From: Centrapalus pauciflorus
Taxonomy: Eukaryota > Streptophyta > Magnoliopsida > Asterales > Asteraceae
Assembly: GCA_020465985.1 (NCBI GenBank)
Contig: JAANYP010002675.1
Location: 186,001 to 250,000 of the forward strand
Length of the DNA stretch: 64,000 bases
Reading direction: 5' to 3'
The notes beneath the pieces are model-generated. The model did not search any database. It was not told where the DNA came from and worked only from the letters and a program-made list of their open reading frames with translations. Below are positions 11,224 to 21,262 of the stretch, one piece after another. A program made the position numbers and the translations under genes. The first letter of the stretch is position 1. Every line of letters starts with the position of its first letter.

Positions 11224-12459
11224 TTAAGATGTCTTTGGTATCCAAACAGATTTGGATCCAGACTTGTTAGCACTCTTGGGTACCCATTTCAAAACAGGTT
11301 TTGGTACCCAATTGTACTTGGGTTTAGGTACCCACTTGTACTTGGATTTAGGTACCCATTGCAAATTATAACTATCAGCTTCTTTCTCAAAAGCAGAAAA
11401 CAAATTTCTTTGAGTATTTGGAAATTGAATATCTGAATTTCTAAAGAAACTTGACTTTGAATGTTCAGACTTTTTCAAACTCTTCTTTATGAAAAACTGT
11501 CCGATTCTTGCCTGTTTCTGATAATACTTGGTATTTTTCTGTGAAAATGTTTTCTGATTAGAATGACCAGTATTTTCAGAAACTTTAAGAAAATTTGACT
11601 TCGAAGATTCACCGGTGTAAATCTTGACCGGAAGTTGTTCAACAATTTTATCTTTGCCGCTGTGTATCTTTAACAAATACTGAAGTTTAAGATCTGAAGA
11701 AGAATCAAACTTAGCAGAGTTAGTTAGATTCACTTCACTTTCAGAAGACAAACCAGAGTGATTAACATTGGATTTTAAACACACTGAAGAAGGGGTCTTA
11801 ACCTTTGACTCAGTTGACGAAGTAAACACATGTAATTGTTTTGTAAGATGAAGTATCTGATCTTCCAAACTTTTGATAATGACTAAATTTGAATTTCTGT
11901 CATGATCAAATGATTGGTAATCAGATTTAAAAGATTGTTCTTTGATTAAGAACATTTGTCTTTCATCTTCAAACAATTCAGATTTTGATTTAAAATCTTG
12001 TTCTTTAAGTAAGAACTCATGTCTTTCCTTCTCAATCAAATCTTTAGTTAAAGACAACTCTTGTTGAAGAGCAAAAATTTCTTCATTTTTGTTTAAAATA
12101 CAATTCTGATCAGTTGGTTTTGTCTTACAAAGTGTATCTTCAAGATCCTGAACTTTCTTGTAAAGATCAGATCTTTCAGGCAAAAGATATTTCAGTTGAG
12201 TTGCATTCTGAAAATTTTCTTGTTTCAGCTCATCAAGTTCTTTAAGTAATTCAGATATTTTCAATTGATGAGCACAACTCTCAGAGTTTTGTTTTTCTTT
12301 TAAGCTTTGAATTTCTTCATTCAATATTTGTACGTCACGTAACACCAAATGTTTATCAGTATTTAACTGAATGAGAATGTCGTAATTGTTCTTACGAATC
12401 TTTTCAGATTCAGTAAGTTTGAAAATCAGCTCAGACTTTGACAATTGTTCAAATTCCAT
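11224..12459 (-). CDS. Coiled-coil/WVPK-repeat protein of copia derivative
   Basis: 411 codons, intact, and the only ORF of the element. Residues 1 to about 230 are rich in K, E, L and Q with heptad-like spacing (EEIQSLKEKQ, LLKELDELKQEN, LQQELSLTKDLIEKE), predicting a long coiled coil. Residues 235-340 are S/K-rich. The C-terminus has five W-V/I-P-K motifs (WVPKSKYKWVPKPKYNWVPK and two more). I see no UBN2 gag domain, no CCHC knuckle and no enzymatic motif. The autonomous copia at 38-45 kb has a coiled coil after its gag core and a decayed WVPK-like word (LVWVYSTTN) just before protease. I therefore infer that this ORF derives from the gag-to-protease spacer of a Sirevirus-like polyprotein. 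Its function is unknown. Confidence 0.7.
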   Translation of the reverse strand: MEFEQLSKSELIFKLTESEKIRKNNYDILIQLNTDKHLVLRDVQILNEEIQSLKEKQNSESCAHQLKISELLKELDELKQENFQNATQLKYLLPERSDLYKKVQDLEDTLCKTKPTDQNCILNKNEEIFALQQELSLTKDLIEKERHEFLLKEQDFKSKSELFEDERQMFLIKEQSFKSDYQSFDHDRNSNLVIIKSLEDQILHLTKQLHVFTSSTESKVKTPSSVCLKSNVNHSGLSSESEVNLTNSAKFDSSSDLKLQYLLKIHSGKDKIVEQLPVKIYTGESSKSNFLKVSENTGHSNQKTFSQKNTKYYQKQARIGQFFIKKSLKKSEHSKSSFFRNSDIQFPNTQRNLFSAFEKEADSYNLQWVPKSKYKWVPKPKYNWVPKPVLKWVPKSANKSGSKSVWIPKTS

Positions 12460-12700
12460 TATGAATTGCAGAAAAATGAACTTCCAAGATCTTTTATGGA
12501 CTTATGAAAATTTGAATGAATCTTGATTGAATAAAACTGAATCTTGAATGATTAATTTGTTAAAAATCAGCTCTGATTTGACTTTTTGACGTTGAAATTT
12601 TAGATTTTCTGCAGAAAAATGCCCATAACGTATGGTAGGCCTTCTAACTATGTTCCAGTCAAAAGTTATGACCAATTTAAGCAGAATAGGTCATATAGTC

Positions 12701-13158
12701 AAACTCGAATGATAAAAGAATGAAACTCGAATGATATGAGATGAAACTCGAATTATTAAGGTTGAAACTCGATCAAAGAAAGATGAAACTCGAACTATAA
12801 ATGATCAAACTCGAATGATGAATTATCAAAATCGAATGATATGATATGCAACTCGAATGAATTTATGTTAAACTCGAATGAAATGGAATGAAACTCGATC
12901 AATTAAGCTTGAAACTCGATCAATTAAACATGAAACTCGAATGATTAAGGCTTAAAACTCGAATCATAAGGCATGAAACTCGATGAATGTATAATCAATC
13001 TCGATACCACAGTGAATCAAACTCGAAATAAGCATATATCAAACTCGATCAATTAAGAAATAAACTCGATCATTTAAGGATAAAACTCGAATAAAGCATA
13101 CATAAAACTCGAATGAAACACAAACAAACTCGAATAACAACTTGATCAAACTCGATTA
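12701..13158. repeat. Array of about 21 CTCGA motifs at about 21-bp spacing
   Basis: The word AAACTCGAATGA or AAACTCGATCAA recurs about 21 times over 458 bp in the leader between the 5' LTR and the ORF. Typical spacing is 19-23 bp. The core AACTCGA is conserved while the 10-13 bases between cores vary widely (TTAAGGTTG, TAAACATG, GGAATG). This is unlike an ordinary minisatellite, where the whole unit is conserved. Confidence 0.85.
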
Positions 13159-13599
13159 AAACAAGGAATTCACTGTAGCCCGAGTTTGAACAACAACTGA
13201 TCAAAATCAAGTTCAAAATGACAATTTTCAACAAAAATTCACGAATTGATTTCAGATTGAAATCGAACCTGCGGTTTTCACACACAAACACTTTTTGAAA
13301 AACAACTTTGGCCAATTTCAGATTAAAATCCAAAAATCAACCAAAACCTCAAGAACACACACTTTTTCAAAAATTCAGTAAAATCCAAATTAAATCTGGT
13401 GTGTTTGGAATTAAAATCTGATGTTTATCACAATAGATTCGACTTTAAATGCTCCACCTTCGTTCCAATTTTCAGAACATTTCATCCACAAAATCAAAAT
13501 CCAAAATTGATTTTCTGATTTCGAAAAAAAAATTGATGTAACAGTGTTCGAAAAATCAAATTTCAAATTCAAAATTCAATCAATTTCAGCCATATTAGT

Positions 13600-13610
13600 C
13601 TCTGATACCA
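13600..13610 (-). other. Primer-binding site of the non-autonomous copia
   Basis: On the minus strand TGGTATCAGAG follows the 5' LTR after a two-base gap. It matches the initiator tRNA-Met 3' end. Confidence 0.85.
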
Positions 13611-13612
13611 AT

Positions 13613-13928
13613 TGTGAATTCAAATTTAATGCAATTCAATCAATCTAAACATAAACATATGAACTATTATCAATCCAACACATTATATTGAATGATTAAA
13701 GAGAGAAATATTACATTGATGTTCTTGGTGACTTGCACAACACTTTTTCTCTCTCTATCAATCAGATCCGTATGTGTGTATGTGTATTTGTGTAATCTTC
13801 GATTCCTCTTATAACAGCACAGATACACTCCTATTTATACACAATACAAAGTATTGAGGATTTACAAAACAACCCCTGAACTTTTACAATAAAATTGATT
13901 ACAACTCTATATAAATTTGTACCCAACA
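13613..13928 (-). repeat. 5' LTR of the non-autonomous copia
   Basis: 316 bp, matching 8661-8974 except for one additional CT in a CT run at about 13750. AATTC follows as the target duplication. Confidence 0.92.
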
Positions 13929-14148
13929 AATTCATCATTGTCCATATTAGTTCCATTACGAAGATTAAAGAAGTACACGAGTACTTATATACCACTTTAT
14001 AGACTTACGGTCTACCCATTACATTCCCATCCTAGGCCGAATTCAATCTTAAGATTGTTTTACTAGTGTTGCCTAGGTGGGTCATTATCAGCATCTGAAG
14101 CCGCGTTCAGTGTTGAGTATCGTCGACTATACTCAGTCATTGAACACA

Positions 14149-14161
14149 TGCTCTGATACCA
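14149..14161 (-). other. Primer-binding site of the LARD
   Basis: Reading the minus strand, TGGTATCAGAGCA follows the LARD 5' LTR after three bases. It is an intact tRNA-Met-type site, so this non-coding element kept its cis signals. The remaining LARD leader between the nested copia and this site (13929-14148) is non-coding. Confidence 0.88.
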
Positions 14162-14164
14162 AAT

Positions 14165-17100
14165 TGAAACACCCTTCCAACTAAAATAGATGTTTCACGA
14201 ACAATTAACAATAATTATTAGAATGTACTTGCGGAAATGTGGTCAAATTTAACTTTTCAATGTTCAAAAGTCATCAACATGATACTACCCACTTTGTCAC
14301 GTAATAATGAGCAAAGTGTGGCATATCATGGATCGAAACAGATGGGGTTACAAATGTTAAACATCCAGATTATCTAACCATGCATAAAAGCTAAGTTCAT
14401 TATCGAGCATATACCAAAACGGGAGTCCACTAAATCCCCACCCCAAAGCTTTATCAAAGATATGCAAACACAATGAAGCCGCTAGTCAAGGTCCAATCCA
14501 CTACCAAGAAGGTCAAGTTTGATGCTTTCCTTTACCTGAAAGGGGTTTAACAACTAAAAGGGGTCAACAAAGTTGAGTGAGTTACTAGATTAGCAAAGAA
14601 TACATAATATACATTCATGCAATGATAAGCAACGAGTATGTTCAATAACCAATATGATCCAGTGCTCAATTTAGGCTTAGAGCTGGCCCAACATTATGGC
14701 TCAATTTAGGCTTAGAGCTAGCCCAACATTATTGCTCAATTTAGACTTAGAGCTAGTCTAACGTCTTGCTCAATTTAGACTTAGAGCTAGTCCAACATAT
14801 TGCTCAATTTAGACTTAGAGCTAGTCCAACATATTGCTCAATTTAGACTTAGAGCTAGTCCAACATATTGCTCAATTTAGACTTAGAGCTAGTCCAACAT
14901 TTTCCATGGATATCCAGGTGAGGTCATTTGAAAGCATATCAAGCATGGTGAGGTCCAACGTTCCTCACACAAGCCCAAATAAATCATTCATAGAAGGAAT
15001 GAAAGCAAGTATGCAACAACTATCAACATGTCAACAGTTAGCTTCACAAGGTATTCAACGAAGTATGGCTCCACAAAGCACATCAAGTATAGTGAGGCTC
15101 AATGTGCCTCACATAAGCCCAAACAAGTCTTTCTTAGAAGAAAAGAATCAAATATGCAACAATTATCAATATGTCACCCGTAGCTCCTCATAGTATTCAT
15201 CAAGGTATGGCTTCACAAAGTCTAATAAGTTTAGTGAGGTCTAATGTGCATCACATAAGCCCAAACAAATCTTTCATAGAAGGAAAGATATCAAGTATGC
15301 AACAATTATCAATATGTCAATACATAGCTCCTCAAGGTATTCAACAGGGTATAGCTTCACAAAGCATATCAAGTGTGGTGTGGTCCAACGTGCCTCACAT
15401 AAGTCCAAATAATCATACATGTGAGAGTTGAGGATATGTATGCATCTACCATCAAGACATCAACTCCAGGCGAAATCAAGTGAAGCATATCAAGTATGGT
15501 GAGGTCCAAGGTGACCCACATATGCCCAAATACATCATACGTAGAAGAAACGAAATCAAGTATGCAACAATTATCAATATGTCAACAAATAGCTCCACAA
15601 AGTATTCAAGGTATGGCTTCACAAAGTCTACCAAATATAGTGAGGTCTAATGTGCATCACATAAGCCCAAAGAATCATACACGTGAGAATTGAGGGTACT
15701 TATGCAACTACTATCAAATATCCACAATAGACTCAACATATCAAGTAGGAGGAGGTCCAAGGTGCCTCACATGTGCTCAAGGGATCAATATATCAAAATT
15801 GAGGGTGAATATGCTACTACTATCAAGATATCAACAATTAGCTCAACAATATTTTCAACAAGGCAAATAGCAATATACAGGAACATTATGTAACACCAAT
15901 TCTAGAACTCATAGTGATCGGTTTATAGGATTCCAAAGCCTTCCAACAAAGTCACATTAGCCCCGAGAATGGCTAAATTTGCGATCAAGCTCCTTTCGGC
16001 TCGGTTCACCTAAAAGCATTCATAACGCGCATCCGTAAGCCCCCGAACACAATATAAGCCCATAGGATTGGCCTAAGAGTATTGGGACATTAAACCGAAA
16101 GTACTAAGTCCAAATGAGGCCCTACAAGTTCCGGAATGGATCAAAGGCCCTCAAACCCTTTAAACACTAAATTTAGAAGTGCATTGGACGTATAAGACCC
16201 GAGCATCGACCCCCGACCGACCAAAATCAATTTTGGGGGCTGGAGGTTGGTCATGGAGTGCCCATATGGTGGTCATGGCGTGACCACTGTGCCAGACAGG
16301 TCCCAACTTCATTTTTTTGACATAAATGCACACCAAACTCCTCAAAACTTCCATCAATGCTTCTAACATTCGTAAGGGACTTTACCAACAATATATTTAG
16401 CATATTAAGGTCATTTAAACCCCTCTAAACATAATAGAATCATTTCATAACAATTCATGATTCCATGGAGCTCATACGGACTCCGAACGAGTCCGAAAAC
16501 GACCGAAAGCTCCAACCGACAACACCGAGCTCCAATTGAGCTCATAATCAATTCTAACCAATCCCATAGCATTATTAAACATACTTGGGCTATGTTTAGA
16601 CATTCAACATACATCTAAACATTGAAACCCAATTCCAAAATGATTTGGAACTCATTGAGGCATTTCACCGAACACTTGGCGTGCGGTTTAGCCTAAAAAC
16701 ATCATTTTGAGTTCTTGCACATATTTTGTGTTTCCCAACTCATGTAAACACTTTAATAACACAATTGAACACTTTCCAAATACATTATACTATAACATAG
16801 CATTTTATTGCTTCATGGAGTCCATACGAACTCCAAACGGGTTCCAAACGACCAAAACCCGAACTAAGCCTTCAAAACTCCAATTGAGTTCCTACTAGCT
16901 TCTATTTACTTCCATTGCTATAAATAACATGTTTGGACCATAATGTATCATACGAAATATGTAAAAATGCCATAACCCATTTCATCCACCATTAAAGCTC
17001 AACTGGAGCTCCAACTCGGGTTTTACTCAAATCACCAATCCAACCCATTCAATCACGAATTTATGACTCAAATAAGTTTATAAACCATAAACATTAACCT

Positions 17101-17796
17101 ATACATGATTTTTGAGTCATCTACTAACTCAACTCAACAATACCCACTTAGGGTTCCATTCTCCATCAATGGAGAAATGGAGAAGATGAAGAAGATGGAG
17201 AAGAGTAGAGAAATTCATACCTTCAATGGAGCTTCAATCTTCACAAAATCACTAGCCAAAATGATGCCAAATCCAAACCCTAGCTCCCACCTCTCTCTTT
17301 TCTCTCTTCTTTTCTCCAAAAGATGAAAATGTGTGAAATGTGTGTGTTGGTGGTGATGGTGCACGGTTTTGAAAGAAAGGGGGGAGGAGTTTTGGCCTTT
17401 GGCCACTCCAACCCTCTAACTCCTACCCAATTACAAAATGCACCCCTCCACAACTCACCTTTCTATTTCTTTAATTAGAACCTACAATGTTATTAGATGC
17501 CACAATTAAATAATTCAGTACCCAATTAAATGAATTTGACATAATTATACTAAATGAATTCAAAAACTACATTAAACCATTCTTATGTCATAGATACCCA
17601 TTATTTAGTATCAAAGTACATAACTTATTTTTGTCACTTCAGTACAACCCGGCATTTTATTTTTCTTTAATCATTCAAGTCCCAACAATAGCAATCATCA
17701 CTAATATTTGGTAATTAACTCATAATATTGCACTTAAGTTCATAATTATAATTGTTTCACAAAGTTAATTACCCTTTTAATTATTGGGGTGTTACA
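14165..17796 (-). repeat. 5' LTR of the LARD
   Basis: 3632 bp, the partner of 3085-6504. It includes the 37-bp array (about 14662-14902, six to seven units) and the longer repeat block (14925-15890), which holds about two more units than the other LTR. TSD CTAGC follows at 17797-17801. Confidence 0.9.
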
Positions 17797-17801
17797 CTAG
17801 C

Positions 17802-18966
17802 GCGAGCGCGACCCTAGCGCGGCCGCGATGTGTCCCGAGCGTGGGCGAACTGGTGGTGTTGAGTCGGGTTGGTTTTGAGCTTCAGAGTCTGTTTTGGATT
17901 TTGGAGTCCGATTGGAAGTGCTTCTGGGGTTTTAATTTGTTATGGGTTCTGGTTATATACTGTTATATGTATCTGTTGAGTTGGGTTGTATTAACGGTTG
18001 GGATCCGTGTATTTACAGGTATAAGTCGACAACGAGCTGAGCCGAATCAGAGATCACATGCTTAGTGTATTGATCAGGTGAGTACTCGAGTCCTTTTCTA
18101 AACGCGGGATCATTTTTATGAGTCTTAACTGTGTAGCTACTGTGTGTATTGTGTATGAGACAGGGACGCGAGCCTCAGGTATGATTTTATTCCTACATAT
18201 GTGTTATATGTGCCTGAGATGAGATCCATTCCAGGGTGTTCGTGATGAGTTCCATACGGACGGTGCTTCGCGATGAGTGATCGCGCGGGCTGACTGTCCC
18301 TAACCAGTCTTTAGAGCGTGTATACACGGCATGGCATGTAGCCAGGTCGCACCTGAGCTACATGGTTTTAGCTAACCACTACTGCGTGCGGTTGTTAGTC
18401 GGGGAAGGGTCCCCACGGTGATTGTGTGTGCAAGGCTTCGGATCGCATGCTTTATGTCCATAGATGAGATATGTTGTTGATTGCCAGGGATAGAGATAGA
18501 GATTGTCATGCGTGTATGTGCTATGTGTATGTGTGTTATGTGTTTATGCTGCAGAGTCTAACCCTCGCGTACTCACGAGCTTCCGGGCTTACGTATTCGA
18601 GTCTAACATGTTTAGGGAATCGGAAAGCGGGTCAGTAGTTGTAGCCGCCAAATCAGGACTTGGGATAGCCGGGAGAACTTGCGTTGGCTTTTGTGTAATA
18701 GTTAGGCTAGTACGACAAGTGATAACATCTTTTGGGATTTGTAAATCAGTATTTTGTGTATGTATGTAATGTGTATGTCAGCTAGCTATTTAATCCTGGG
18801 TGTTTATTGTATTGAACTTGCGATTATGTTGTTAACTCGTTTGTATGATGTTTAAATTAGCAGTGATTTGTAGCATCCTCTGACACGTGTAATATACGTC
18901 TATGCGTCATTGCCACTTATGATATTGTGATGACGTGGCTTTTATGGGAATTGGTAGGGCATTACA
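17802..18966 (+). repeat. 3' LTR of the gypsy element, right part
   Basis: Continues the LTR interrupted at 3084; GC-rich CGCGACC words flank both sides of the insertion. The last 48 bases match window positions 1-46. Small open frames at 17784-18065 and 18503-18769 lie inside the LTR, have no recognisable domain and are not called. Confidence 0.82.
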
Positions 18967-19397
18967 AAAAATGAATAAAAACAATAGTAACTAAAGATAG
19001 TAATAATATAATTAAATAAACTTTAAATAAATAAATAATAATAATAGAATGTTAAAAATCAATTTTATTATAAAATTTCACAACAAATTTTGAAACATAA
19101 TTTGGGTTGATTTTGGTGCCTATGAAATCTTTGCAAAACTTAAAAAATGAAAATAAATTGGGTTTTAGTTTTATATGTTATTGTTATTGATTAAAATATG
19201 AAACAATATTATTATTTTTGATGACTAAAAATTTGTTGTTGACATGCGATATTATTGATAAAAAAATACAAAGTTATTACTATAAACGATAAAAAAATAT
19301 AAAAGTCAATATTATTAATAATAGTAATAAAAAATGTTACAAGTAATGATAAAAATGACAAAAGTTATTACTATTTTTAGTCATTCGCCCTCTAATC
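18967..19397. other. AT-rich intergenic stretch
   Basis: About 430 bp dominated by AATAAT/TTATTA words with short imperfect repeats (AAAAGTTATTAC, AATATTATTA). No gene, LTR end or inverted repeat was recognised. Confidence 0.6.
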
Positions 19398-19650
19398 ATT
19401 TTTGTTTGTAATCTATCAAATTCTTCAATCTTAACATGGTGAAGACCCCCTGAAGGATTTGATAGATAGAACTTGGACAGTAAGTCGATTGGTTGGGAAG
19501 GGTTGTTGGTGCGATCAGCGTACCATTTTGGTGTCCGTTTTCCTCACTTTTTATGCTGCTGAAGTTGAAAAAGATTGTCGGGTATGCGATGGATTCATTT
19601 TTGTGGATGGGGAGAAGTGGCAATGGGATTGTAGATGTAATCCATTTAAA
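19398..19650. repeat. Duplicated segment, copy 1 (first part)
   Basis: From TTTTTGTTTGTAATCTATC onward this matches 26311-26415 and then 26935-27050, in the same orientation and order, with scattered substitutions and small indels. A last piece (TTCCATTGCATGACA ... GAAACATGGCC) continues at about 21925-21990, after an unrelated 2.2-kb block. No conserved ORF is shared between the copies, so I call it a dispersed or segmental duplicate of unknown type. Confidence 0.75.
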
Positions 19651-19743
19651 TGACTTATCTAACATTGTTTGCAATTTCAAGCTGTTAACAAGTGAAAATT
19701 ACGACTCAAAATGGTCATATGACTCATAAGGTAATACAGTAAA

Positions 19744-19885
<142 letters not shown>

Positions 19886-19949
19886 AATTTTTTAAAATAC
19901 ACCCGTTTTCGGTCGAGGGTATGACATCACGCCTACTCGACTAAATTTC

Positions 19950-20943
19950 ATGCCTCCGGAATATTCGCAATTTAACCCGTTTACGGAGTACCAACCACTC
20001 TCTTCCCCAAACTTATCCCCATTTGGCACCCATCCATCTCAACATATTACCCAACCCGAAGTCGTTCCGGAAACACAACCCGAAGTCGAAATGGATCCCG
20101 AACCTGAGTCGGCTACGAAAGATAAAAAAAAGAAATCAGCAACGAGGGCTCCTACTCAACATTGGACCCCCCAAGAAGAGAAGACGTTGGCACGAGCTTG
20201 GCTCGATGTTTCTGAAGATCCTATTACTGGTACCGACCGGAATAGGAAAGATTTTTGGAATCGAATTCGGTTTAGGTTCCACCAAGAAATGGGGAAAAAT
20301 GACTACCGTTCGAAAGATCAACTATACACAAAATGGAGGAATGTCAACGACGTTGTTAAACAATTTTCGACGATATTTCATTCCATCCAATGGGAAAGTG
20401 GTCAAAACGACGCCAACATTCTAAAAAAAGCACTTGGAATGTTTAAAGACGCAAATGGGTATCCGTTTCGACATATCGAAGTTTGGTCGGTCGTAAAAGA
20501 TTCTCCAACTTGGCAACGTGTTGCGACGGCCGACGATTTTATCGAACGTGGGTCTGAACGATCAAAAACAACGGACCGTAACGAGTTCACAATGTCGTCA
20601 GATGCGCATATCGGAATCAACCTTAACGACGATGACGACTCGTTTGAGGTTCCCCCACCCGCACGGCCGATTGGAAGGAACGCGGCAAAACGTAAGCGTA
20701 AAGCGGCAACAAGTTCCGGTACGATGCCACATCGGCTTCACAAGATCTTGATTCCATGACGGCAAATATAGCCGGGTTACAAAATCGTTTAGGCGAATAT
20801 TTGGATTTAAAAAAACAAGATCTTGTCGCAAGACAAAAAGCTCGTGACTTGAGATTTTATGTCAAAGACGTTAGTCATTTGACCGGAAGACAACTCGAAG
20901 TCGCGATGAAACAAAAGGAAGAAATAGAAAAAAATGGGGAATG
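19950..20943 (+). pseudogene. Harbinger-type Myb/SANT-like ORF1, frameshifted
   Basis: Plant PIF/Harbinger transposons encode a DNA-binding Myb/SANT-like protein besides their DDE transposase. This ORF has a proline-rich N-terminus, a Lys-rich patch near residue 53 and a SANT-like block at residues 65-150 (HWTPQEEKTLARAWLDVSED, then FWNRIRFRFHQ and KWRNVNDVVKQF). An acidic stretch follows (LNDDDDSFEVPPPARPIG) and a basic patch (KRKRKAA). A frameshift near 20740 moves the C-terminal part (DSMTANIAGLQNRLGEYLDL, then ARDLRFYVKD and EVAMKQKEEIE) into another frame. That part resembles the NAM-associated C-terminal domain of this family. No DDE transposase follows, so the element is non-autonomous and this ORF probably lost its intact product. 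Confidence 0.75.
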
Positions 20944-21262
20944 TAGTTTAAGTATTTTAATGTTTTTTTTTGAAGTATTTTTAAGTATGTTTTTTTTTTA
21001 TTTTTTTAGTTTTAATGTCTTAATTATGTTGTGTTTAATTTTAATATTATTAATGAAATGTTTTATGTTATGTTTAATTTTAATATTATTAATTAAATGT
21101 TATTTTTTATTTCAATATTTTTTTATAAGTTTTAAATGCAAAAATAAAATTAAAACGAATGGCAACCACACCCTCGGAATGACATCAAAATGGCAAAGAA
21201 TGGCAAAACTGACGTGATGCTGACGTGGCGGCAAATTTGGATGACATCCATAGCAACGAGTC
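20944..21262 (+). mobile_element. 3' end of Harbinger-like element
   Basis: T-rich sequence after the ORF leads to ACGTGATGCTGACGTGGCGG, a type of subterminal motif common in plant Harbinger copies. It ends near GCAACGAGTCCC, whose reverse complement GGGACTCGTTGC would be the terminal inverted repeat. A matching left end before 19950 was not found, so the left boundary is unknown. Confidence 0.45.

Larger units (their letters stand above)
8661..13928 (-). mobile_element. Young non-autonomous Sirevirus-like copia element
   Basis: The LTRs at 8661-8974 and 13613-13928 appear identical apart from one extra CT dinucleotide in the second. Both run from TGTGAATTC to GTACCCAACA, and AATTC is duplicated on both flanks (8656-8660 and 13929-13933). 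On the minus strand the primer-binding site is at 13610-13600 and the polypurine tract AAGGGGGAGAT ends at 8975. There is one ORF (11224-12459, minus) and no protease, integrase or reverse transcriptase, so mobility would need proteins in trans. Repeated polypurine tracts and a gag-associated coiled coil with WVPK motifs suggest a Sirevirus-type (Maximus/SIRE lineage) origin. The near-identity of the LTRs makes it the youngest insertion seen on the left side. Confidence 0.88.
3085..17796 (-). mobile_element. Non-coding LTR retrotransposon (LARD-like), minus strand
   Basis: Two long direct repeats, 3085-6504 (3420 bp) and 14165-17796 (3632 bp), bound the element. Their ends are TGAAACACCC and GGGGTGTTACA, and the flanks share the target duplication CTAGC (3080-3084 and 17797-17801). 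Orientation is minus: reading that strand, the primer-binding site follows the LTR at 14161-14149 and a polypurine tract (AAGTGGGGAGGAA) precedes the other LTR at 6518-6505. After removal of the nested copia (8661-13928), the internal region is only about 2.4 kb and has no gag or pol. It must have depended on proteins from another element. The termini and tract are of Ty3/gypsy type. Confidence 0.9.
1..18966 (+). mobile_element. Decayed Ty3/gypsy LTR retrotransposon, interrupted
   Basis: The first 46 bases recur, with three substitutions, at 18919-18966. Both copies end in TTACA, and the first is followed at once by a tRNA-Met-type primer-binding site, so 1-46 is the 3' tip of the 5' LTR. The internal region (47-2343) is only 2.3 kb and lacks reverse transcriptase, RNase H and integrase. 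A polypurine tract at about 2329-2342 precedes the 3' LTR, which starts at 2344 (TGTAACATCAC) and ends at 18966. The 3' LTR is split by the 14.7-kb insertion at 3085-17796; without it the LTR would be about 1.9 kb. Most of the 5' LTR lies outside the window, so the target duplication cannot be checked. Confidence 0.85.

Noticed and set aside
12701..13158. CRISPR-like array of short motifs with unique spacers
   Set aside because: The core is only 7-8 bp, spacers are 10-13 bp and the setting is a plant retroelement. CRISPR repeats are 23 bp or longer and occur in prokaryotes.
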